Shown one piece after another: positions 8,444 through 15,007 of a stretch of 64,000 nt of DNA (its first letter is position 1; every line of letters begins with the position of its first letter). The stretch is from assembly GCF_000284255.1 (NCBI RefSeq), contig NC_017075.1, positions 4,774,001 to 4,838,000 of the forward strand, in the 5' to 3' direction. A model generated the notes under the pieces. It saw nothing but the letters and a program-made list of their open reading frames with translations, was not told where the DNA came from and did not search any database. The DNA is from Rubrivivax gelatinosus IL144. Its GTDB lineage: Bacteria > Pseudomonadota > Gammaproteobacteria > Burkholderiales > Burkholderiaceae_C. A program made the position numbers and the translations under genes.

Positions 8444-9018
8444 GGCAGCTCGACCGGCAACTCGCGCTCCGCGCCGATCGCCCAGTCGGCCTGGCCGCCC
8501 AGGCCGATCTGCATCGGGCTGGGCAGCTGGCTGGTGTCCAGGCGCCAGCTGAACTCGATGTAGTAGTCCTTGCCGGACTCGAGCTGCGACAGGTCGGCGA
8601 TGCGCCAGCCGGCGCTGCGCGTGACCGCGGCCATCGCCTCGGCCAGCGTGGGGTAGGTCTGGTTCAGGCCGCCGAGGCCGACACGCCAGCTGGAGGTCAG
8701 CGCCTGGTAGACGACGCGCCAGCTGCGCGAGACGCGCGCGATGCGTTCGTCGCGCCAGTACCAGCGGTCGCGGCGCAGCGTCGCCTGGGCGACGAAGTAC
8801 ACCGGCACGCCGCGCATCATCGCGTCCTCGACGGCCTTGGGCAGCGTCACGCGGGCGGCGAACTCCAGCGTCAGCGCACCTTCGCTGCGGCCGGTCTGCA
8901 GCTGGATCAGCTCGACGCCCTGGCCCCCGGGAGCGGCGCCGGCCGCACCCGCCCAGCCGAGCAGGACCGACAGCCCCAGGCCCAGCAGCAGTCTTCGGCG
9001 GACCGGCGGCAATCGCAT
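8440..9018 (-). CDS. DUF4390 secreted protein
   Basis: This 192-residue protein has a basic N-terminus and a hydrophobic stretch (LLLGLGLSVLLGWAGAAGAA) that reads as a signal peptide cleaved near AGAAPGG. The mature part contains conserved DUF4390 pieces: FAARVTLPKAVEDAMMRGVPVYF and YYIEFSWRLDTSQLPSPMQ, each quoted only in part. The biochemical role of the family is unknown. It is regularly found between rsmB and an NtrY-type kinase in Burkholderiales, exactly as here, so it may feed a periplasmic signal to the kinase; that last point is inference. Its stop overlaps the kinase start. Confidence 0.85.
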   Translation of the reverse strand: MRLPPVRRRLLLGLGLSVLLGWAGAAGAAPGGQGVELIQLQTGRSEGALTLEFAARVTLPKAVEDAMMRGVPVYFVAQATLRRDRWYWRDERIARVSRSWRVVYQALTSSWRVGLGGLNQTYPTLAEAMAAVTRSAGWRIADLSQLESGKDYYIEFSWRLDTSQLPSPMQIGLGGQADWAIGAERELPVELP

Positions 9019-9037
9019 GACGGGAAGGACTCGGGGC

Positions 9038-10375
9038 TCAGGCCTTGTGGATCAGGGCGTAGTAGAAGCCGTCGTGCAGCGCGCGGCGCGGCGTGGCCGA
9101 CGGATGCGGCGAATTGTCGGCCAGCGGCAGCAGGTGTCCGGGCGACTGCGGATCGAGGCTCGCTCCGGCGTCGCCGTGGCGTTGCAAAAACGCGTCGATC
9201 TGCTCGGCACCCTCGCTGCGGAACAGCGAGCAGGTGGCGTAGACCAGGCGCCCGCCGGGGGCTAGCAGCGGCCACAGCGCGTCCAGCATCTCGGCCTGCA
9301 GCCGTGCCAGCGCGGTGATGTCGTCGGGACGGCGCAGCCAGCGCACGTCGGGGTGGCGGCGCACGATGCCCGAGGCGCTGCAGGGCGCGTCGAGCAGGAT
9401 GGCGTCGAAGGGGCGGCCGTCCCACCAGTTCGCGGTGTCGCGCGCGTCGCTGGCGCGTACCTGGGCCTGCAGCTGCAGCCGGTGCAGGTTCTCCTGCACG
9501 CGCACCAGGCGCACCGGGTCGCTGTCCAGCGCCAGCAGGTCCAGGTCGGCAAGTTCCAGCAGGTGCGCGGTCTTGCCGCCCGGGGCGGCGCAGGCGTCGA
9601 GCACACGCGCGCCGGCCGGCAGCCCCGCGCCGACGAGCAGCGGCGCGGCGCGCTGCGCGGCCGCGTCCTGCACCGAGACCTCGCCTTCGGCGAAACCGGG
9701 CAGCTGCGTCACCGGGCAGGGCTCGGCGAGCACGATGGCCTGGCCGCCGAGCGCCGGGTCGTCGACCAGGCTGGCGGCGCGCCCCTGCGCCGCGAGGCGC
9801 TGCAGATAGGCCTCGCCGCTGCCGCGGCGGCGGTTGACGCGCAGCGTGAAAGGCGGGTGCACGTTGGCCGCCGCAAGCAGCGCCTGCCACTGCGTCGGCC
9901 AGTCGTGGCGCACGCGCTCGATCCACCACAGCGGGTGGTTGAAGGCGCCCAGCGGCTGGTGCCGCGCCGAATTGGCGAGGTGCTCGCGCTCGCGCACGAA
10001 GCGGCGCAGCACGGCGTTGATGAAGCCGGCGGCGACCGGCGTGCGGTGGCGCGCCGCATGCACCGCCTGGTCGACCAGCGTGTGGTCGGCATAAGGCGAG
10101 GGCTCGCCGGTCGGCCAGAGCAGCGCCAGCGCGGTCAGCAGCAGCGATTCGACGTGCGGCGGCGGCGTCTTCGGCGCAACGATGGCGCGCACCTCGCCGG
10201 CGCTGCCCAGCCAGCGCATCACGTGAAAAGTGAGCGCCTGCACGCCGGGACGCGCATCGGGCGCCACGCGCGCCAGCACGTCGGTCAGCGAACGGCCCTG
10301 GCGCACCGCGAGCACGGCGTCGGCGGTCAGGTCGAGCAGCCGCGACAGCGGCACGGACGAAGTCGGAGTGGTCAC
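9038..10375 (-). CDS. rsmB: 16S rRNA (cytosine-967-C5)-methyltransferase
   Basis: RsmB methylates C967 of 16S rRNA with SAM. The product has 445 residues and starts with GTG at 10375. The N-terminal about 140 residues are the NusB-like RNA-binding domain (AVLAVRQGRSLTDVLAR through AARHRTPVAAGFINAVLRRF). The C-terminal Rossmann methyltransferase has SAM motif I VLDACAAPGGKTAHLLE, and the two cysteines used by this family are in DAPCSASG and YATCSLF. It heads the operon rsmB-DUF4390-ntrY-ntrX. The GTG start is supported by a TAGACT box 6 nt upstream, which suggests a leaderless mRNA. Confidence 0.94.
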   Translation of the reverse strand: MTTPTSSVPLSRLLDLTADAVLAVRQGRSLTDVLARVAPDARPGVQALTFHVMRWLGSAGEVRAIVAPKTPPPHVESLLLTALALLWPTGEPSPYADHTLVDQAVHAARHRTPVAAGFINAVLRRFVREREHLANSARHQPLGAFNHPLWWIERVRHDWPTQWQALLAAANVHPPFTLRVNRRRGSGEAYLQRLAAQGRAASLVDDPALGGQAIVLAEPCPVTQLPGFAEGEVSVQDAAAQRAAPLLVGAGLPAGARVLDACAAPGGKTAHLLELADLDLLALDSDPVRLVRVQENLHRLQLQAQVRASDARDTANWWDGRPFDAILLDAPCSASGIVRRHPDVRWLRRPDDITALARLQAEMLDALWPLLAPGGRLVYATCSLFRSEGAEQIDAFLQRHGDAGASLDPQSPGHLLPLADNSPHPSATPRRALHDGFYYALIHKA

Positions 10376-10381
10376 CAGGGC

Positions 10382-10387
10382 AGTCTA
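10382..10387 (-). promoter_or_regulatory. -10 box (TAGACT) of rsmB
   Basis: On the minus strand TAGACT ends 6 nt before the rsmB GTG. Normal -10 to +1 spacing would put the transcript start at the start codon. No convincing -35 was seen. Confidence 0.5.
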
Positions 10388-10466
10388 AGCGGAGCCTGCA
10401 CGCTGGCGAAGCGCGCCGCACAATACCGAGTCCCTTCGCCACCGGCCGACCGGCCCGCCTCTTCCC

Positions 10467-11216
10467 ATGGCCAAGACCGTCCTGCCCCCGGAGCCCGCGA
10501 CGCCGCGCCTGCTGCGCAGCGAGGATGAACTGGCCACGCTGCCGGTCTCCGAACGCATCCGCTACCGCCTGGTCTGCGCGGACAAGCGCTTCCACGCCAA
10601 CGACAACATCGCCGACTTCGTGCGCGAGGGCGAACTGCCCGAGCTGAAGAAGGAGGTGCAGGCCAAGCTCGAGGAGCTGCTGCGCGCGCTGGTCATCGAC
10701 ACCGAGAGCGACCACAACACGCAGGAGACGGCCAAGCGGGTGGCCAAGATGTACATCGACGAGGTCTTCCGCGGCCGCTTCCACCCGATGCCGTCGGTGA
10801 CCGAGTTCCCCAACGCCGAGCGCCTGAACGAGCTGATGATCGTCGGCCCGATCACCGTGCGCAGCGCCTGCAGCCACCACCTGTGCCCGATCTTCGGCAA
10901 GGTCTGGATCGGCCTGCTGCCCAACGAGCACAGCAACCTGATCGGGCTGTCCAAGTACGCCCGCATCACCGACTGGATCATGAGCCGGCCGCAGATCCAG
11001 GAGGAGGCGGTGACGATGCTCGCCAACGAACTGCAGGAGCGCGTGCGCCCCGACGGCCTGGCCATCGTGATGGAAGCCGACCACTTCTGCATGCACTGGC
11101 GCGGCGTCAAGGACACCGACAGCGCGATGGTCAACAGCGTGATGCGCGGCGCGTTCCTGAAGGATCCGAACCTGCGGCGCGAATTCCTCTCGCTGCTGCC
11201 GCGCAAGCAAGACTGA
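10467..11216 (+). CDS. folE: GTP cyclohydrolase I
   Basis: This enzyme converts GTP to 7,8-dihydroneopterin triphosphate, the first step of folate (and other pterin) synthesis, as a toroidal decamer. It has 249 residues, slightly longer than the 222-residue E. coli enzyme because of an N-terminal extension. The catalytic and zinc-binding motifs are intact: SACSHHLCPIFG (Cys and His ligands) and ADHFCMHWRGV (second Cys). The GTP-binding region includes VMEADHFCM and GLSKYARI. It is followed after 10 nt by a BLUF photoreceptor gene, an uncommon partner. A CACAAT -10-like box lies at 10419-10424, leaving a 42-nt leader. Confidence 0.95.
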   Translation: MAKTVLPPEPATPRLLRSEDELATLPVSERIRYRLVCADKRFHANDNIADFVREGELPELKKEVQAKLEELLRALVIDTESDHNTQETAKRVAKMYIDEVFRGRFHPMPSVTEFPNAERLNELMIVGPITVRSACSHHLCPIFGKVWIGLLPNEHSNLIGLSKYARITDWIMSRPQIQEEAVTMLANELQERVRPDGLAIVMEADHFCMHWRGVKDTDSAMVNSVMRGAFLKDPNLRREFLSLLPRKQD

Positions 11217-11226
11217 AAGGCCCGCG

Positions 11227-11652
11227 ATGCTCGTCCGCCTCATGTACGTCAGCCGCGCCGTGCCGGCGCTGGACCCCGAGGAGCTGCAGTCCATCCTGCG
11301 CGCCTCGCGTGCGCAGAACCCGGCGCTGGGCATCACCGGGGTGCTGTGTTATTCCGACGGCATCTTCGTGCAGGTGCTCGAAGGCGGCCGCAGCGCCGTC
11401 AACCGCCTGTACGCGCGCATCGTCGGCGACCCGCGCCACACCGAGGTCGAGATCCTCAGCTACGAGGAGATCGGCGAACGCCGCTTCGCCGGCTGGTCGA
11501 TGGGCCAGGTCAGCATCGCGCGGCTGAACCCGGCGCTGCTCCTGAAGTACTCGGAGACCGCGACGCTGGACCCCTACGCGGTCTCGGGCCAGGTCAGCAA
11601 GGCGCTGTTCGACGAACTGGTGGCCACCGCGGCCATCGTCGGCCAGTCCTGA
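11227..11652 (+). CDS. BLUF-domain blue-light photoreceptor
   Basis: This is a short FAD-binding blue-light sensor of 141 residues: BLUF domain (1-93) plus a C-terminal helical cap of about 45 residues. It has no enzymatic output domain, so it should signal through protein-protein contact like PixD or BlrB types. The photocycle residues occupy exactly the spacing of AppA: Tyr7, Asn31, Gln49 (in IFVQVLEGG), Trp90 and Met92 (GWSMG). The flavin pocket motif GITGVLCYSDG is present. It starts 10 nt after folE and probably shares its transcript. Its partner is unknown; the neighbouring pterin enzyme and the LitR cluster 24 kb away are candidates only by context. Confidence 0.94.
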   Translation: MLVRLMYVSRAVPALDPEELQSILRASRAQNPALGITGVLCYSDGIFVQVLEGGRSAVNRLYARIVGDPRHTEVEILSYEEIGERRFAGWSMGQVSIARLNPALLLKYSETATLDPYAVSGQVSKALFDELVATAAIVGQS

Positions 11653-11653
11653 T

Positions 11654-12199
11654 TCAGAGCCGGCCGGCCGGCCCGAAGCGGTACAGCGGCACCAGCAGCC
11701 GCGTCGGGAACTCGGCGATCGCCTCGTCGTAGGCGGCGCCGGCTTCGTTGAAGCGCTGGCGCGCGAAAGCCAGCCGCGAACCGCCGTCGGCCAGCACCAC
11801 GGCCTGCTCGGCGATCGCCGGCTCGACCTTCAGCAGCGGATGCTGCTCCAGCAGCGCCAGCACGCGGCTGGCCGCGGCGCCCATCGCCGCCTCCCCCTTG
11901 ACCAGCACCAGCGCGGCCTCCAGCCGCACCGGACGCGCGCCCAGCGCAGCGGCGGCCTCGCGCACCTGGGCCTCGGCGGCGAGCAGCGCGTCCAGCGCCT
12001 TGGCTTCGCCGGCCATCGGTTCGCGCAGCGCCTGGGCCAGCGCCTGCGCGGCCTCGCCGCGGCGTGCCAGCGCCTCGGCGACCTGCTGCCAGGCGGTGCC
12101 GATGGCCGTGCGCAGCGCCATCAGCCGGTTGTAGGCGCCGACCATCCAGAACACGAGCACGGCCGCAAGGGCCAGCACGGCGATCTGCAGTGCGGACAC
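11654..12199 (-). CDS. LemA-family membrane-anchored coiled-coil protein
   Basis: This is a 181-residue protein with a single N-terminal membrane helix (LQIAVLALAAVLVFWMVGAY, residues 3-22) followed by long amphipathic helices rich in Ala, Glu and Arg. The stretch YNRLMALRTAIGTAWQQVAE corresponds to the conserved LemA start (NxL..LR..v..AW.qV). LemA proteins have a cytoplasmic or periplasmic four-helix bundle and no proven enzymatic activity. The GTG start at 12199 lies 2 nt after the proA stop, so the gene is almost certainly translated from the proA mRNA. It ends head-on against the BLUF gene with 1 nt between. Confidence 0.75.
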   Translation of the reverse strand: MSALQIAVLALAAVLVFWMVGAYNRLMALRTAIGTAWQQVAEALARRGEAAQALAQALREPMAGEAKALDALLAAEAQVREAAAALGARPVRLEAALVLVKGEAAMGAAASRVLALLEQHPLLKVEPAIAEQAVVLADGGSRLAFARQRFNEAGAAYDEAIAEFPTRLLVPLYRFGPAGRL

Positions 12200-12201
12200 G
12201 G

Positions 12202-13485
12202 TCAGCGCCGGATCTCGCCCTGGCCGAGCACGATCCACTTCAGCGAGGTCAGCCCCTCCAGGCCGACCGGGCCGCGGGCGTGGAACTTGTCGGTCGAGAT
12301 GCCGATCTCGGCGCCCAGGCCGTACTCGAAGCCGTCGGCGAAACGCGTGCTGGCGTTGACCATCACGCTGGCCGAATCGACCTCGCGCAGGAAGCGCATC
12401 GCGTTCGGGTGGTTCGTCGTCAGGATGGTGTCGGTGTGGTGCGAGCCGTGGCGGTTGACGTGGGCGATGGCCTCGTCGAGGCCGGCGACGACCTTGATGC
12501 TGATGACCGGCGCCAGGTACTCGGTGTCCCAGTCGGCCTCGGTGGCGTCGACGACCCGCGCGCCGGGCACGGCGGCGAGCATCGCCTTGGCGGCCGGGCA
12601 GCAGCGCATCTCGACGCCCTTGGCGGCGAAGACCGCGCCGATGCGCGGCAGGAAGGCCGCGGCCTGCGCCGCGTGCACCAGCAGCGACTCGGTCGCGTTG
12701 CAGGGGCTGTACTTCTGCGTCTTGGCGTTGTCGGTGACGACGACCGCCTGCTCCAGGTCGACCTCGGCGTCGACGTAAATATGGCAGTTGCCGTCCAGGT
12801 GCTTGATGACCGGCACGCGCGCCTCGGCAGCGATGCGCTCGATCAGGCTCTTGCCGCCGCGCGGGATGACGACGTCGACGTACTGCGGCATCGTGATCAG
12901 CCGCCCGACCGCGGCGCGGTCGGTGGTCTCGACGAGCTGCACCGCGTCGGCCGGCAGGCCGGCTTCGACCAGCGCGCCCTGCACCAGCTTCCACAGCGCG
13001 AGGTTGGAATGCAGCGCCTCCGAGCCGCCGCGCAGGATGCAGGCGTTGCCGCTCTTGATCGCCAGCGACGCGGCCTCGATCGTCACGTTCGGGCGGCTCT
13101 CGTAGATCATGCCGAAGACGCCCAGCGGCACGCGCATGCGGCCCACCGAGATGCCGGTCGGGCGGCGGCGCAGCTCGCTGATCTCGCCGATCGGGTCGGG
13201 CATCGCGGCGATCTGCTCGCAGCCTTCGGCGACCGTCTCGACGACCTTGGCCGTGAGCTTGAGCCGGTCGACCATCGGCTCGGCCAGCCCGGCGGCGCGC
13301 GCGGCGGCGAGGTCGAGTTCGTTGGCCTGCTGCAGCGGGCCGAGCTTCGTGCGCAGCGCGGCGGCCAGGCGGCGCAGCGCGTCGTCCTTGGCGGCGGAGC
13401 CGGCACGCGCCATCGCGGTGGAAGCGGCGCGCGCGGCGGCGCCGACGCGGTCCATGTAGGCGGCGATGTCGTCGATCGGGTTCAT
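12202..13485 (-). CDS. proA: gamma-glutamyl phosphate reductase (glutamate-5-semialdehyde dehydrogenase)
   Basis: ProA reduces L-glutamyl-5-phosphate to glutamate semialdehyde with NADPH, the second step of proline synthesis in the cytoplasm. It has 427 residues, close to the family norm of about 417. The aldehyde-dehydrogenase fold is shown by the conserved [18 protein letters not shown], the nucleotide-binding [16 protein letters not shown] segment, and the active-site Cys in [12 protein letters not shown] chose the ATG at 13485 rather than an in-frame ATG 18 nt upstream because GACAAT, a -10-like box, ends 6 nt before it. No proB is adjacent. A LemA-like gene follows after 2 nt. Confidence 0.95.
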   Translation of the reverse strand: MNPIDDIAAYMDRVGAAARAASTAMARAGSAAKDDALRRLAAALRTKLGPLQQANELDLAAARAAGLAEPMVDRLKLTAKVVETVAEGCEQIAAMPDPIGEISELRRRPTGISVGRMRVPLGVFGMIYESRPNVTIEAASLAIKSGNACILRGGSEALHSNLALWKLVQGALVEAGLPADAVQLVETTDRAAVGRLITMPQYVDVVIPRGGKSLIERIAAEARVPVIKHLDGNCHIYVDAEVDLEQAVVVTDNAKTQKYSPCNATESLLVHAAQAAAFLPRIGAVFAAKGVEMRCCPAAKAMLAAVPGARVVDATEADWDTEYLAPVISIKVVAGLDEAIAHVNRHGSHHTDTILTTNHPNAMRFLREVDSASVMVNASTRFADGFEYGLGAEIGISTDKFHARGPVGLEGLTSLKWIVLGQGEIRR

Positions 13486-13491
13486 GGCGGG

Positions 13492-13497
13492 ATTGTC
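13492..13497 (-). promoter_or_regulatory. -10 box (GACAAT) of proA
   Basis: On the minus strand GACAAT ends 6 nt before the proA ATG, again predicting a leaderless transcript. It would lie inside the coding region if the upstream in-frame ATG at 13503 were used, which argues for the shorter start. Confidence 0.5.
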
Positions 13498-13519
13498 CCG
13501 CATCCGCCCGGGCGGGCTT

Positions 13520-13984
13520 TCAGCGCAGCGTGCCCGGCGGCACCAGGCCGCGGCGCGGGATCGGCGTCGAGAACACGATCTGGGTGCGCGTCTCGCCCCA
13601 GGCGTTGATCGAGCCGAGGAAGGCCTCCAGCGCCGGCAGGTCGGCGGCGACGACGGTCAGCAGATACGAGTCGGCACCGGCGACGTGGTGGCATTCCAGC
13701 ACCTCGGCGGCGCGGCCGATCTGCTCGAGAAAGGCCTTCTTCGCCGGCTGGCCGGAGACGGTGAGGCCGACGATCGCGCGCACCGTGTAGCCGGCACGCG
13801 CGGCGTCGACGTCGGCAGCGACGCCGCGCACGACGCCGGCGTCCTGCAGCCGCTTCAGGCGTTCGGCCGTCGCCGGGATCGACAGCCCGGCGGCTTCGGC
13901 CAGCACCTTCAGCGGGGCGCGACCGTCGCGCTGCAGCGCGAGCAGCAGCTTCCAGGCCTTGTCGTCGAGCACGTTTTCGGTCAT
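13520..13984 (-). CDS. Lrp/AsnC-family transcriptional regulator
   Basis: This 154-residue regulator has an N-terminal winged helix-turn-helix (residues 5-60; [20 protein letters not shown] then [13 protein letters not shown]) and a C-terminal RAM ligand-binding domain (about 68-145; [30 protein letters not shown]). The VAGADSYLL segment is the usual effector-site motif. It is transcribed away from a LysE-family exporter with 92 nt between start codons. That is the classic layout in which the regulator senses an amino acid and controls its exporter, so LysE is the likely main target. Autoregulation is also expected. Confidence 0.93.
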   Translation of the reverse strand: MTENVLDDKAWKLLLALQRDGRAPLKVLAEAAGLSIPATAERLKRLQDAGVVRGVAADVDAARAGYTVRAIVGLTVSGQPAKKAFLEQIGRAAEVLECHHVAGADSYLLTVVAADLPALEAFLGSINAWGETRTQIVFSTPIPRRGLVPPGTLR

Positions 13985-13994
13985 GTGGCAGTTT

Positions 13995-14029
13995 GGCCTG
14001 AAATTTAGGTATATCGCAAGAATTCAGCC
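13995..14029. promoter_or_regulatory. candidate Lrp-type operator between the regulator and LysE exporter
   Basis: The AT-rich centre of the 92-bp divergent region holds an imperfect inverted repeat. GGCCTGAA (13995-14002) and TTCAGCC (14023-14029) flank AAATTTAGGTATAT. Lrp-family sites are typically degenerate, AT-rich palindromes of this kind. It lies about 36 nt upstream of the LysE -10 box. Confidence 0.4.
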
Positions 14030-14064
14030 TGAGGAATCGCCTGGATCGACCGCCAAAGGCTTCG

Positions 14065-14070
14065 CACAAT
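14065..14070 (+). promoter_or_regulatory. -10 box (CACAAT) of the LysE-family exporter gene
   Basis: CACAAT ends 6 nt before the GTG at 14077. This spacing places the likely transcript start at the start codon. It also explains why an ATG at 14069, inside the box and in another frame, is not used. Confidence 0.45.
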
Positions 14071-14076
14071 GAAGCC

Positions 14077-14694
14077 GTGGACGCTCAACTCACCCTCTTC
14101 CTGCAAGCCGGCGCGATCGGGCTGTCGATCGCCGCGCCGGTGGGCCAGATCGGCCTGCTGGCGATCCAGCGCACGCTGCAGTACGGCGCCGCCGCCGGCA
14201 TCGCCACCGGGCTGGGCGCGGCGGTCGCCGACGCGATCTACGGCGCCGTCGGCGCCTTCGGCGTCACCGCGCTGATCGCCTTTCTCGTCGAGCAGCGCAC
14301 GCTGCTGGCCGGCGGCGGCTCGGCGCTGCTGCTGTGGATGGCCTGGCGCATCGCGCGCCAGCCGCCGGCGCGGCGCGCGGGCGGGCCCGGCGAGCGGGCG
14401 CCGCTGGCGCGGCTCTTCGCCGGCACCTTCGTGCTGACGCTGGCCAATCCGACGACCATCCTGTCCTTCATCGCCGTCTTCGGCGCGCTGGCCGGGCGCA
14501 GCGCGGTGGCCTCGCCGTGGGTGATGGTCGCCGGCGTCGCCGCCGGCTCGGCGCTGTGGTGGTTCATCCTGGCCGGCGCAGTCGGCCGGCTGCGCACGCG
14601 TTTCGATGCCCGCTGGCAGCACCGGGTCAACCTCGTGTCGGCGGCGCTGCTGGCCGGTTTTGCGCTCTGGCAGCTGGCGGCGCTGCTGCGCTGA
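14077..14694 (+). CDS. LysE/ArgO-family amino-acid exporter
   Basis: This integral inner-membrane protein of 205 residues has about six predicted membrane helices and probably exports an amino acid. The family opening is clear: FLQAGAIGLSIAAPVGQIGL, then a helix with GIATGLGAAVADAIYG, and the central LTLANPTTILSFIAVF, the NPxxI motif seen in LysE/RhtB exporters. It starts with GTG. It is divergent from an Lrp-type regulator that probably controls it. The substrate is unknown; basic or branched-chain amino acids are usual for this pairing. It ends 1 nt before the convergent DUF167 gene. Confidence 0.9.
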   Translation: MDAQLTLFLQAGAIGLSIAAPVGQIGLLAIQRTLQYGAAAGIATGLGAAVADAIYGAVGAFGVTALIAFLVEQRTLLAGGGSALLLWMAWRIARQPPARRAGGPGERAPLARLFAGTFVLTLANPTTILSFIAVFGALAGRSAVASPWVMVAGVAAGSALWWFILAGAVGRLRTRFDARWQHRVNLVSAALLAGFALWQLAALLR

Positions 14695-14695
14695 A

Positions 14696-15007
14696 TCAGC
14701 CGGCGAGCACGCGCTGCAGCCAGGCCGCCACGGCCTCGGGCGCGGCGTCGAGCTCGATCGTCTTGCGCCGCCCGGTCTGGCCGTGAGTCAGCCGCACCGC
14801 ACGCTTGGGCAGGTCCAGCTCGTCGGCCAGCCAGGCGACGAGCGTGTCGTTGGCCTTGCCGTCGACCGGCGGCGCGTTCAGGCGCACGCGCAGCGCGCCG
14901 TCGTGCAGGCCGTCGGCGCCGGTGCGGCGCGCATTGGGCACGACCGCCACGCGCAGCCGGCTGGCCGCCGCGCCGGCCGCACTCAGGCACGGCGGCGCGT
15001 CGTTCAC
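14696..15007 (-). CDS. DUF167 (YggU-family) protein
   Basis: This small cytoplasmic protein of 103 residues belongs to the YggU/DUF167 family. Its hallmark segment is LRVRLNAPPVDGKANDTLVA, followed by LTHGQTGRRKTIELD, both highly conserved in the family. Its molecular function is not established. The GTG at 15007 overlaps the topB stop by 4 nt, so it is co-translated with topB. The N-terminal about 15 residues before RLRVAVVPNA are poorly conserved, and a slightly later start cannot be excluded. Confidence 0.85.
   Translation of the reverse strand: MNDAPPCLSAAGAAASRLRVAVVPNARRTGADGLHDGALRVRLNAPPVDGKANDTLVAWLADELDLPKRAVRLTHGQTGRRKTIELDAAPEAVAAWLQRVLAG

Noticed and set aside
12064..13608. 514-codon plus-strand frame opposite proA
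   Set aside because: proA is intact on the minus strand with its active-site Cys and start signals. The plus frame has no recognisable domain.
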